Origin: JACRCG01 sp964524835
GTDB lineage: Bacteria > Desulfobacterota > Desulfuromonadia > Geobacterales > Pseudopelobacteraceae
Length of the DNA: 64,000 nucleotides
NCBI GenBank assembly: GCA_964524835.1
Contig: CAZGEG010000016.1
Location: 1-64,000, forward strand
Direction of reading: 5' to 3'
Shown: piece after piece, positions 25,598 through 33,333 of the stretch
Layout: the number at the start of each line of letters is the position of its first letter
Numbering within the stretch: the first letter of the stretch is position 1
The notes under the pieces: model-generated
Databases searched by the model: none
Told to the model about the DNA's origin: nothing
What the model saw: the letters and a program-made list of their open reading frames with translations, nothing else
Made by a program: the position numbers and the translations under genes

Positions 25598-26851
25598 TCA
25601 GTGAGAATCCTTCACCCCGAACACCGGCAGCACTCTGGTAATCAGGTAGAACAGTACAAACGGGGTGGTGATGACCGCAAGAGCCCCAAACAACCCCTCT
25701 TTGAAGAATTCAATGCTGCTCGGCCAGATGGGGATCCGGTACTCCATGAATCCCGAGAACGAGGCGGAGAAGGCCTGTCCCCCGACAACGACATTCCAGC
25801 GCATCATGAAAACCCCCATCAGTACCAGAAGGGTGCCGACAAGCGCCCGCCGGATAGTCAGTCCCGGCCTCAGGAAGATGATGAACGGTATCAGGTTCCC
25901 CAAACCGTATTGAAGAATGAAAATCTTGAAAAAGTCCCGTTCGTAGATGACGCTGCGCAGGATGTCCCACGATTTGACCGCCGTGTAGGTGCGGAATATA
26001 AGGTCGAGCAACTCCAGGGTAATGGCCAGCACCAGAAACATGACCAGATATTTGGCTGTCATTGTCACAACCTGGATTTCGGCACTCTTGAGCTCTTCCG
26101 TAGAAGGGAGTCGCGGATTGCTCTTTCTTTTCCTGGCGGAGATCAGCTTGCGGATTTCCATGGTGATGATGTAGGTGAGAATACAGAGTGCGATACCCGA
26201 CACGACTGCCGAGCAGATGAAGATGACCGGCATGAGCGGTGTCATCCAGAGGGCATTGGCTTTGACTGAGCCGAAGATGAAGCCGGCGTAGCCGTGCAGG
26301 AAGCAGGCGACCGGGATGCCGATACCGGCCAGAATCCCAACTGCCCGCTCATCCTTGTGCAACGCCTCCGGACTTAAGTCCATTGCACCCATGGAAAGCA
26401 GTGAGTAGAGGGTGAGCTGTAGCGACTCAACAGCGCTTCGCTTCTGTTTCCCCCGCAGTTCCAGAACTGTCTCCACGATGAACTGGCGGTATACGAACCA
26501 AATCTCCGAGGCGACGATCAGGCCGTAGGTCGTAAAGACAATGCCGAACGCGGCAATGGCCGATGTAAAGTGCGGCGTCAACATGACATAAATCCCCCTC
26601 TGCGGCTGCTGGAGGTGCAGCATGAGAGGCATCATGGCCACCGGAAGCAGCGCCAGGGAGAAAACCAGTGAAAATCGGGCGATGTCTTTCAACTGCTTGA
26701 CGCCGAAGACGTGATAGAGGGATGAGAGCACAAAAGCCCCCGCCACCAGACCGGTCATGAAGGGATACATGACGATCTGGATCGACCAGTAGATGTATTC
26801 ATTGGGATATACGAAAAACTCCTTCAGGGTCCAGGCTTCACCGTGTACCAT
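25598..26851 (-). CDS. cbcU: NrfD-type membrane quinol-binding subunit (CbcU-like)
   Basis: A 417-residue NrfD/PsrC-family protein with about nine to ten transmembrane helices and no haem motifs. Typical features are the N-terminal YWSIQIVMYPFMTGLVAGAF and LHGYAGFIFGSVKANALWMTPLMPVIF helices that in the family form the quinol site. With the upstream iron-sulfur and tetrahaem subunits it makes a CbcSTU-like (Cbc4) quinol:cytochrome oxidoreductase of Geobacter. It starts 2 bp after the iron-sulfur gene. Confidence 0.85.
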   Translation of the reverse strand: MVHGEAWTLKEFFVYPNEYIYWSIQIVMYPFMTGLVAGAFVLSSLYHVFGVKQLKDIARFSLVFSLALLPVAMMPLMLHLQQPQRGIYVMLTPHFTSAIAAFGIVFTTYGLIVASEIWFVYRQFIVETVLELRGKQKRSAVESLQLTLYSLLSMGAMDLSPEALHKDERAVGILAGIGIPVACFLHGYAGFIFGSVKANALWMTPLMPVIFICSAVVSGIALCILTYIITMEIRKLISARKRKSNPRLPSTEELKSAEIQVVTMTAKYLVMFLVLAITLELLDLIFRTYTAVKSWDILRSVIYERDFFKIFILQYGLGNLIPFIIFLRPGLTIRRALVGTLLVLMGVFMMRWNVVVGGQAFSASFSGFMEYRIPIWPSSIEFFKEGLFGALAVITTPFVLFYLITRVLPVFGVKDSH

Positions 26852-26853
26852 GG

Positions 26854-27639
26854 CTATTTTACCTCCATTGAAGATCCCAGATAGAATACTTGCGGCTTGG
26901 TTCCGAATTCTTCCTTCAGCACGTTCACCTGTTCGGTAGTGATGATTTTGGTAACCGGGTCCTCCGGGTTTCTTATGTTGCCCACCCGCCGTGCACCGAA
27001 CGGACAGGCATCAACACAGGACGACTTCAGCCCCTGGGACAGGCGGTGATAACAGAGGGTGCATTTCTCGGCAACGTGGAGTTCAGGGTGAAAATAGCGA
27101 ACACCGTAGGGACAGCCCATGACGCAATAGCCGCAGCCGATGCACCATGTGCGGTCAACCAGCACCACGCCGTCCTCGGTCTGATAGGTGGCGCCGACAG
27201 GGCAGACCTGAACGCAGGGGGGATTTTCACAATGGTTGCAGAGCTTTGGAACAAAGAACCCCTTGGCAATCTCTTCCGGTTTGACCTCCTTGAGACCGGC
27301 ATGTGCCTGATCGATCTTCTGGGTGATGAAACCGTCCCGGGCTCCCTTTGGCGAGTCTATCAGAGTCTTGCCGTCCTTGGTTACCACGTATCGCTCCACC
27401 CAGGTCCGGGTCACGTTTGCATCCCAGTTAACATCGTTTTCTATTTTGCAGGCCTTGACACATAAACCGCAGCCGACACATTTGTGGACGTCAACCAGAA
27501 AGACCCAGCGCACCTTGCCCTTGTCGTCCTTTTCCGCGTGCAGTCTTTTGGGGTTGAATATCTCCAGGGCGCTGAGCGGAATGACAAGGCCGCCGGCTAT
27601 GATCATCGTTTTTTTGCAGAATTCGCGGCGGTTCATCAT
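26854..27639 (-). CDS. cbcT: Periplasmic four-cluster ferredoxin subunit (CbcT-like)
   Basis: A 261-residue protein of the NrfC/DmsB-type iron-sulfur family. A Tat-like N-terminus (NRREFCKKTM then hydrophobic AGGLVIPLSAL) suggests periplasmic export. Four [4Fe-4S] clusters are implied by CVGCGLCVKACK, CNHCENPPCVQVCP, CIGCGYCVMGCP and CTLC...CVDACP. It would pass electrons between the NrfD-like quinol subunit and the tetrahaem cytochrome. The start overlaps the upstream cytochrome stop by four bases (ATGA). Confidence 0.9.
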   Translation of the reverse strand: MMNRREFCKKTMIIAGGLVIPLSALEIFNPKRLHAEKDDKGKVRWVFLVDVHKCVGCGLCVKACKIENDVNWDANVTRTWVERYVVTKDGKTLIDSPKGARDGFITQKIDQAHAGLKEVKPEEIAKGFFVPKLCNHCENPPCVQVCPVGATYQTEDGVVLVDRTWCIGCGYCVMGCPYGVRYFHPELHVAEKCTLCYHRLSQGLKSSCVDACPFGARRVGNIRNPEDPVTKIITTEQVNVLKEEFGTKPQVFYLGSSMEVK

Positions 27640-28133
27640 GACTTCACCTCCGGTTTCTGGTATTTCGGATTCGGCTTCTCGGGATTATGCGGATAGTGGC
27701 ACATGATGCACAACGCCTGGGGATAATGTTTTTCAGGATCAATGCCGGGGATTTTCGCACGGGCGCTATCCTTATAGGGGAGATAGGCATGGCAGCGAAT
27801 GCAGAGTTCCCGGCTGCGATCAATTTTCAGCCCCACCGGATCTTTCGGGTGATCATAATTGGGACCATGGCAGTTTTCACAACTGATCGAAGCATGTGCG
27901 GAGTCCTTAATGTCGTCGTAATTGTCCTTGTGACATTCCTCGCATACTTTTGCCGTCTTGTATTTTACCGGATACTTCTTCCACATGTCTTCGTTGGACT
28001 TGCGATGCCAGCCATACATGTAGCCCCTTTCATGGACGCCGAAGTCATCCGGGACTAACATTGTTCTAGCGAGTAGTATTCCTCCGACTATCGCAAGGAC
28101 AATGTATAATGGTCGCCAAACATGATTTTTCAA
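27636..28133 (-). CDS. cbcS: Membrane-anchored tetrahaem cytochrome c (CbcS-like)
   Basis: A 165-residue protein with an N-terminal membrane anchor or uncleaved signal (PLYIVLAIVGGILLA) and four haem sites: CEECH, CENCH, CIRCH, CIMCH. I chose the TTG at 28131-28133 because GGAGG lies exactly seven bases upstream; an upstream in-frame ATG (28169) has no ribosome site and would overlap that Shine-Dalgarno. It is first in the cbcSTU-like operon and should be the periplasmic exit of the complex toward PpcA-type carriers. Confidence 0.87.
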   Translation of the reverse strand: MKNHVWRPLYIVLAIVGGILLARTMLVPDDFGVHERGYMYGWHRKSNEDMWKKYPVKYKTAKVCEECHKDNYDDIKDSAHASISCENCHGPNYDHPKDPVGLKIDRSRELCIRCHAYLPYKDSARAKIPGIDPEKHYPQALCIMCHYPHNPEKPNPKYQKPEVKS

Positions 28134-28206
28134 GTGCGCACCTCCGTCTCTTCGATATTGTGTCAACATTACAGATTGCGAAAAGCAGGGATTCCCAACC
28201 AGCTGA

Positions 28207-28248
28207 GTCTAATATAACGATGTTTAAGTTAGACACCTAAATCGTTAT
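28207..28248. promoter_or_regulatory. Interleaved inverted repeats between cbcS and imcH
   Basis: Two interlocking dyads: GTCTAA (28207-28212) with TTAGAC (28229-28234), and ATAACGAT (28214-28221) with ATCGTTAT (28241-28248), the second a perfect 8-bp match. They sit in the 290-bp divergent region, closer to the cbcS start. The arrangement looks like overlapping operator sites or a mutually exclusive fold in the leader. Identity of any regulator is unknown. Confidence 0.5.
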
Positions 28249-28321
28249 TGTCAACTAAAGATTCCCGAATTCATACTTAAAGTTGTACTGCCGTGCTCCG
28301 CTTTCCAGTGACCCATAATTG

Positions 28322-28358
28322 TTTGACAAAGCATGCCACAGCAGTGTAAATTGTCAAA
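28322..28358 (+). promoter_or_regulatory. imcH: Promoter of the imcH-like gene inside a dyad
   Basis: TTGACA (28323-28328)-N18-TAAATT (28347-28352), about 72 bp before the start. The same segment forms an inverted repeat TTTGACAA (28322-28329) with TTGTCAAA (28351-28358), so both promoter boxes overlap the arms of a potential operator. Confidence 0.6.
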
Positions 28359-28424
28359 CTTCGTGCGCTGTTAGCAGACAGATAATACAAATGCCTTATT
28401 ATTACAATCAAGGAGTAGTTCACT

Positions 28425-29984
28425 ATGGCCATTCGTAAAACAGCAGGATATGCCTGGAACCTGATCAGTCTTATCGGGATGCTTCTGGCAGTGACAGCGG
28501 CTGCGCTCATCGTTGTCTTTTTCGCTTTTGAAACTATTACCGGTGTTGAACACGCCTATCTGGGACTCATGACCTACTTCATGTTTCCCGGCATGCTGAT
28601 CTTCGGATTGCTGCTGGTCCCGTTCGGAGCCTGGCGAGTTCGTAACGAAAGACGAAAAGCCGCTATCGAGGGGATGGCGTCACTTGACGAGGAGATACCG
28701 CAGTTTCCGCGCCTCGACCTGAATGACCCGCACCGTCGCCATCTGTTCATCTTTTTCATTTTGGCAAGCGTAGTATTCGTTGTTATCGTCGCTATCGCTT
28801 CCATCAAAGGTTTTGAATTCACCGAATCGACCGTTTTTTGCGGTGAGGTCTGCCATGTTGTCATGGAACCCGAGCACACCGCCTGGAGCAACTCACCGCA
28901 CGCCAAGGTAAAATGCGTTGAGTGTCACGTGGGCCCTGGTGCCGCCTGGTATGTTAAAGCCAAAATTTCCGGCATGCGGCAGCTGTATGCCGTGATGTTC
29001 CACACCTACCCGGAGACTATCGAAACCCCTATCGACAACCTCCGTCCGGCGCGGGAAACCTGTGAACATTGCCACTGGCCGGAAAAGTTTTACGTCGGCC
29101 GCCAGAAGATTTTCAACCATTACGCCCCCAATGAGGAGAATACTCCGCGCAGCATCGATATGCTGATTCACATCGGCGGCAATCCCAAGGCGCCAAACAC
29201 CAGCGGTATCCATTGGCACATCGGCAAAGAGGTCACCTTTATTGCCCGCGACAAGAAGAGACTCGATATCCCCTATGTAGCCGTAAAGGACAAGGACGGC
29301 AAACTGACCGAGTACTCGAACATAGAAAACCCTCTCACCAAGGACGAGATCGCCAAGGGGAACAAGCGGTTGATGGACTGTACCGATTGCCACAACCGGC
29401 CGACCCACATTTATCACTCGCCTGGTGAAGAAATGGACTTGAATTTCGTTTCGAACCGCATTGACCGTTCACTTCCGTACGTAAAAAAAGTGGCCGTTGA
29501 AATACTCGAACGACCATACAAGAATAAAGAAGAAGCCTTTGCAACAATTGCCAAGGAAATTCCGGCCTATTACGCCAAGAACTACCCTAAAGTCGCACAG
29601 GAAAAGGGTGCTGCCATCAACCAGGCCGTTGAACGTGTGAAGGACATTTACGGACGTAACTATTTCCCGGCTATGAAAGTCAAGTGGAACACGTACCCGA
29701 ACTACATCGGACACTTCTATACTCCCGGCTGCTTCCGCTGCCACGACGACAAGCACAAGACCGCCGACGGCAGGATCATTTCCAAAGACTGCAAGCTGTG
29801 CCATGACGTCATGGGCCAGACCCAGGAGAACATTCCGGCCGGAAAACGCGTGACCGAATTCGTCCATCCGGTTGATATCGGGAATGAACTCTACAAAACC
29901 AACTGCAGTGATTGCCACTCCGCCGGAGGCCATGATGTCCCCGGTGAGGGGAAACATGGCAAGCAGGAAACCAAGAAACATTGA
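28425..29984 (+). CDS. imcH: ImcH-like inner-membrane NapC/NirT heptahaem cytochrome
   Basis: A 519-residue protein with three N-terminal transmembrane helices (about 8-38, 46-68, 105-127) and a periplasmic domain with seven haem sites. The first is CGEVCH, a CxxxCH variant followed by MEPEH; the others are CVECH, CEHCH, CTDCH, CFRCH, CKLCH and CSDCH. The first two lie in a NapC/NirT-type quinol-oxidising core (SPHAKVKCVECHVGPG). Size and layout match Geobacter ImcH, the inner-membrane oxidase required for high-potential acceptors. AAGGAG precedes the start, and a strong terminator follows. It is divergent from the CbcSTU-like operon. Confidence 0.87.
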   Translation: MAIRKTAGYAWNLISLIGMLLAVTAAALIVVFFAFETITGVEHAYLGLMTYFMFPGMLIFGLLLVPFGAWRVRNERRKAAIEGMASLDEEIPQFPRLDLNDPHRRHLFIFFILASVVFVVIVAIASIKGFEFTESTVFCGEVCHVVMEPEHTAWSNSPHAKVKCVECHVGPGAAWYVKAKISGMRQLYAVMFHTYPETIETPIDNLRPARETCEHCHWPEKFYVGRQKIFNHYAPNEENTPRSIDMLIHIGGNPKAPNTSGIHWHIGKEVTFIARDKKRLDIPYVAVKDKDGKLTEYSNIENPLTKDEIAKGNKRLMDCTDCHNRPTHIYHSPGEEMDLNFVSNRIDRSLPYVKKVAVEILERPYKNKEEAFATIAKEIPAYYAKNYPKVAQEKGAAINQAVERVKDIYGRNYFPAMKVKWNTYPNYIGHFYTPGCFRCHDDKHKTADGRIISKDCKLCHDVMGQTQENIPAGKRVTEFVHPVDIGNELYKTNCSDCHSAGGHDVPGEGKHGKQETKKH

Positions 29985-29991
29985 CCCAAAA

Positions 29992-30024
29992 AAGTCCCCG
30001 GAGCTAACCTCCGGGGACTTTTTA
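29992..30024 (+). terminator. Rho-independent terminator of the imcH-like gene
   Basis: A 12-bp stem AAGTCCCCGGAG/CTCCGGGGACTT with loop CTAAC and a short T-run, 8 bp after the stop. Flanking A and T runs make it usable from both strands, so it may also end the trxB unit. Confidence 0.92.
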
Positions 30025-30047
30025 ATTCCTACCTGTTCTTTTCGCCG

Positions 30048-30212
30048 TCACAGCTCTTCAAATTCCTCATCTACAGCCGCAACTTCCACTTCATCGCCCG
30101 AATCGTCCTCGACCGTTTCGTCCACCAGTTTTTCAAGAAACTGTTTGTTCTCAGAGATGGTCCTGCGGACATCCAGGAGAAGCTTTTCAAGATCATCAGC
30201 CGCGTCCGCCAT
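30048..30212 (-). CDS. Small acidic protein downstream of trxB
   Basis: A 54-residue frame from ATG 30212 to TGA 30048, with a G-rich stretch (GGGGGGG) as ribosome site. The N-terminal half is an amphipathic helix (ADDLEKLLLDVRRTI) and the C-terminal half is very acidic (EDDSGDEVEVAAVDEEFEEL). It begins 11 bp after the trxB stop and would be co-transcribed. No family recognised; helical content and strict 3' position suggest a real small gene rather than chance. Confidence 0.55.
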   Translation of the reverse strand: MADAADDLEKLLLDVRRTISENKQFLEKLVDETVEDDSGDEVEVAAVDEEFEEL

Positions 30213-30223
30213 AGTGCCCCCCC

Positions 30224-31177
30224 CTATTTATCCAGCATATCCAGATAGCGCTCTGCGTCCTTGGCGGCCATGCACCCGGTGCCGGCTGAGGTGATCGCCT
30301 GGCGGTAGGTAAAATCCTGCACATCACCGGCGGCAAAAACCCCCTTGACGCTGGTAGCGGTCAGATCTCCCTCAAGGCCGCCGCATTTAGTGCGGATGTA
30401 CCCATCCAGCATTTCCAGCTGTCCCTCAAAGATGGTCGTGTTCGGAGAATGCCCGATGGCGATGAATATCCCGTGCAGCGCCAGTTCCTTGGTGGACCCG
30501 CTCCGGTGGCGGATGCGCATGCCGGTCACACCGCCCGCATCACCCAACACCTCGTCAAGCTGGTGGTTCCATTCAATGGTGACGTTGCCCCCCTTGGTCT
30601 TCTCGATCAGTCTGTCCGCCAGCATTTTTTCGGCCCTGAACTCTTCGCGGCGATGTACAACCGTCACGTGACGGGCAATATTTGAAAGATAGAGCGCCTC
30701 CTCCACCGCCGTACTCCCTCCGCCGACGACCGCCACGTCCTTGCCGCGGTAGAAGAATCCGTCACATGTGGCACAGCCGGAAACGCCCTTCCCCTTGAAA
30801 GCGGTTTCGGAAGGAAGGCCGAGATAATTTGCGGATGCGCCGGTGGCAATAATCAGCGCATCACAGCTGTAGCTTGCAGAATCGCCCTGCAGCAGGAACG
30901 GCCGCTGTTTCAGGTCAGCCCGAGTGATATGGTCGTTGATCATCTGCGTGTCGAAGCGTTCGGCATGGAGTCGCATCCGCTCCATCAATACCGGCCCTTC
31001 GACCCCCTCATGGTCTCCCGGCCAGTTATCCACTTCGGTGGTCGTCGTCAACTGCCCGCCCGGCTGCAACCCGGTGATCAGTACAGGGCCAAGATTTGCC
31101 CGGGCAGCGTAGATGGCGGCGGTATACCCGGCAGGGCCGGCGCCCAGTATAATGAGTCGGTGATGAATCGGATCCAT
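30224..31177 (-). CDS. trxB: Thioredoxin reductase
   Basis: A 317-residue flavoprotein that reduces thioredoxin with NADPH. Visible motifs: FAD-binding ILGAGPAGYTAAIYAARA (N-terminal), the redox pair CATC near residue 138, the NAD(P)H-binding GGGSTAVEEA, and the C-terminal FAD motif GVFAAGDVQD. I chose ATG 31177 because AGGAGGAA is directly upstream and it gives the normal family length; a longer in-frame extension exists but lacks similarity. NADPH versus NADH preference (HRRxxFR is present as HRREEFRA) fits NADPH. Confidence 0.95.
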   Translation of the reverse strand: MDPIHHRLIILGAGPAGYTAAIYAARANLGPVLITGLQPGGQLTTTTEVDNWPGDHEGVEGPVLMERMRLHAERFDTQMINDHITRADLKQRPFLLQGDSASYSCDALIIATGASANYLGLPSETAFKGKGVSGCATCDGFFYRGKDVAVVGGGSTAVEEALYLSNIARHVTVVHRREEFRAEKMLADRLIEKTKGGNVTIEWNHQLDEVLGDAGGVTGMRIRHRSGSTKELALHGIFIAIGHSPNTTIFEGQLEMLDGYIRTKCGGLEGDLTATSVKGVFAAGDVQDFTYRQAITSAGTGCMAAKDAERYLDMLDK

Positions 31178-31203
31178 GTTTCCTCCTGAAAAAGTGTTGA
31201 CGG

Positions 31204-31232
31204 ACTGTAGCAGCAAACCGCCGGCTTGCCAA
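31204..31232 (-). promoter_or_regulatory. trxB: Sigma-70 promoter of trxB
   Basis: On the minus strand TTGGCA-N17-TACAGT, 27 bases upstream of the trxB start. Confidence 0.65.
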
Positions 31233-31238
31233 GTATGT

Positions 31239-31267
31239 TTGACCGGTGCCGACCCATCTGTTAGTAT
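31239..31267 (+). promoter_or_regulatory. ilvA: Sigma-70 promoter of ilvA
   Basis: TTGACC-N17-TAGTAT, about 28 bp before the ilvA start. It lies 6 bp from the divergent trxB promoter, so the two -35 boxes are back to back. Confidence 0.68.
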
Positions 31268-31295
31268 CGGGTTAACGTTCAGAAGGAGTCCCCAG

Positions 31296-32501
31296 ATGCT
31301 GCTTACCGACTTGATATCAGAAGCGTATGACCGCCTCCGCAAGCGCGTCCGGCGCAGTGAACTGATCTACTCGCATTATTATAGCGAACAGCTGAAAATA
31401 CCGCTCTATTTCAAGTGTGAAAACCTGCAGAGAACCGGATCTTTCAAGATCAGGGGGGCACTCAACTTCATGACTTCCCAGCCGCGGGAGAAGCTGGGCA
31501 ACGGCGTCATAACCGCTTCAGCCGGCAATCACGCCCAGGGGGTAGCCTTTTCCGCCGATCTGCTGAGTGTCGCCGCAACCGTATATATGCCGGAGATAAC
31601 TCCGCCCCAGAAAGTTCAGGCAACGCGCGACTATGGCGCCGAGGTCGTCTTGACCGGGCGTAACTTCGATGAAGCCTGTGCAGCGGCTGTGGCTGCACAG
31701 CAGAAATGCGGGGCACTGTTCGTGCATCCGTTTGATGATGAGCTGGTCATGGCGGGACAGGGAACCATCGCCCTGGAGATTCTGGAAGAGCTGCCCGACC
31801 TGCGCAACATTATCATTCCGGTAGGGGGCGGCGGCCTGATTGCCGGCATGGCTGCGGCGCTCCGCGAGCGCGTCCCCCACGTCCGCATTATCGGGGTCGA
31901 ATCGACCGCCGCACCTTCCATGTCGGCATCTTTCGCGGCCGGAAAGCCGGTTGAGCAGCCGGTGCGCGTAACCCTGGCGGACGGCATTGCCGTCAAGCGA
32001 CCCGGATCGCTGACGGTTCCGATAATCTGCGACCTGGTCGATGAGATTGTCCAGGTAGAAGAAGAGGATATCGCCCTGGCGATTGTATCACTGCTGGAGA
32101 AGACCAAGATGCTGGTGGAGGGTGCGGGAGCGGTTACGCTGGCGGCGGTCCTGAACCGCCGGATTCCTGATCTCGAAGGGAAGACTGTCTGCCTGCTGTC
32201 CGGAGGCAATATTGATGTCAAGACTATCGCTCAGGTGGTGGAACGCGGCCTGATTGCCGGGGGGCGTTACCTCAAGCTGGTCGTCGAACTTGACGATCAC
32301 CCGGGGGCGCTGGCGACCCTGGCTGAAAACATCGCCGCCGCCCGGGCCAATATTTTTCACATCACCCACGACCGGCGCTCAAAATCTCTCGCCATCGGCC
32401 GGACGGATGTCTCACTCGAACTGGAGACGCGCGGTTATGAGCATATCAAGGAGATTGTCAGCTATCTCAAAGAGAGAGGATACAACCTGACGGTTGTGTA
32501 A
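31296..32501 (+). CDS. ilvA: Threonine ammonia-lyase with ACT domain
   Basis: A 401-residue PLP enzyme converting threonine to 2-oxobutanoate, the entry to isoleucine synthesis. The PLP lysine is in TGSFKIRGALNF (about residue 57), the phosphate loop is GGGGLIAGMAAAL, and SGGNIDVKT is typical. A C-terminal ACT-like domain (about 325-401, VELDDHPGALATLAENIAAA) marks the short one-ACT form. ATG 31296 follows GAAGGAG. Catabolic versus biosynthetic use cannot be told from sequence. Confidence 0.93.
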   Translation: MLLTDLISEAYDRLRKRVRRSELIYSHYYSEQLKIPLYFKCENLQRTGSFKIRGALNFMTSQPREKLGNGVITASAGNHAQGVAFSADLLSVAATVYMPEITPPQKVQATRDYGAEVVLTGRNFDEACAAAVAAQQKCGALFVHPFDDELVMAGQGTIALEILEELPDLRNIIIPVGGGGLIAGMAAALRERVPHVRIIGVESTAAPSMSASFAAGKPVEQPVRVTLADGIAVKRPGSLTVPIICDLVDEIVQVEEEDIALAIVSLLEKTKMLVEGAGAVTLAAVLNRRIPDLEGKTVCLLSGGNIDVKTIAQVVERGLIAGGRYLKLVVELDDHPGALATLAENIAAARANIFHITHDRRSKSLAIGRTDVSLELETRGYEHIKEIVSYLKERGYNLTVV

Positions 32502-32502
32502 C

Positions 32503-32545
32503 GGGCAAAAAAAATCCTTCGAAAGCGTCTCAAAGGATTTTATCG
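32503..32545. terminator. Bidirectional terminator between ilvA and flaF
   Basis: A 9-bp stem AAAATCCTT/AAGGATTTT (32511-32519 with 32533-32541). A run of eight T follows on the minus strand and four on the plus strand, serving both convergent units. Confidence 0.8.
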
Positions 32546-32567
32546 GACCTGCTTCCGTACTGCAGCA

Positions 32568-32951
32568 TTATTGCCCTGCGCTGTTTGTCCTCAACCCTGC
32601 GGCTATATTGAAATCGATGTCAATGACGATGGAAAGCTTCTCCGGATCGGGAAAGGCCAGTACCTCGAACAGCCGCTTGTCAATGAAGATGCTGAGATTG
32701 AGGATGTCTTCGCGCAGATTTTTTGGCAGAGGATTTTCCGGATCAGACAGTTCCGCCTGGAAGAAACTCCAGACCTTCTGGTTGAATTTAATCGCTTCAA
32801 GCAGCTTCTGATCACGGTCAGGAGCACTCCAGTTGTCCTTGACACTCTTCAGCATGAGACCAGCTCTGGAAAGTACCGATGCCTCCAGTTCCCTTCCGCT
32901 CAGATTTTCCTTCTGAATCGCTGTGTAGGCGTTAACCGAGTGTTGTTGCAT
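32568..32951 (-). CDS. flaF: FlaF-type flagellin regulator
   Basis: A 127-residue protein resembling FlaF, a regulator of flagellin synthesis best known in Alphaproteobacteria (YTAIQKENLSGRELEASVLSRAG, NQKVWSFFQAEL, LPKNLREDILNLSIFIDKR). FlaF helps flagellin translation or secretion, acting with FlbT. The ATG at 32951 lies ten bases after GGAG; a TTG two codons earlier is an alternative. It overlaps the flbT end by 20 bp. Rarely described outside alphaproteobacteria, so noteworthy here. Confidence 0.82.
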   Translation of the reverse strand: MQQHSVNAYTAIQKENLSGRELEASVLSRAGLMLKSVKDNWSAPDRDQKLLEAIKFNQKVWSFFQAELSDPENPLPKNLREDILNLSIFIDKRLFEVLAFPDPEKLSIVIDIDFNIAAGLRTNSAGQ

Positions 32952-33330
32952 GTTCAAGTAGCTCCTCTTCGTATGAAATCAGTTTTTTGGCGACCTTCAG
33001 AGCCTGATAAAAGCTCGACTCGACAATATACGCGCTCACCTGTGAAATCAAGTCATTTGTACTCGGGGCCGCCGCAAGCACGTCCCGGACCAGGTCCCAG
33101 TATAGCTGGTCAAGCTCCGGCGTCAAGCCGTCTCCGATGTACATCAGCTGGACAACCAGATAGATCTTTTTACACGGCGTCGTTGCCGCCGCTTCGGTCA
33201 GAATATCCTTCTCCCTGAGAAGCGTCACCTTGTTTTCTATCTGCAGATGGGCAACGGCCGGTCCGTTTTTAATGACGGCTCCCCCCAGTATAACCCTCTC
33301 CCCCGGTTTTAACGTCAGTACCAGCGGCAT
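32932..33330 (-). CDS. flbT: FlbT-type flagellin mRNA regulator
   Basis: A 132-residue protein with the FlbT signature: N-terminal beta segment LTLKPGERVILGGAVIKN, a middle ILTEAAATTPCKKIYLVVQLMY, and C-terminal helices. In Caulobacter FlbT binds the flagellin mRNA leader and controls its stability or translation. Here it lies between an unknown flagellar-locus gene (3 bp upstream) and flaF, about 0.7 kb downstream of flagellin, so a similar role is likely. Confidence 0.85.
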   Translation of the reverse strand: MPLVLTLKPGERVILGGAVIKNGPAVAHLQIENKVTLLREKDILTEAAATTPCKKIYLVVQLMYIGDGLTPELDQLYWDLVRDVLAAAPSTNDLISQVSAYIVESSFYQALKVAKKLISYEEELLEHATTLG

Positions 33331-33333
33331 GGC

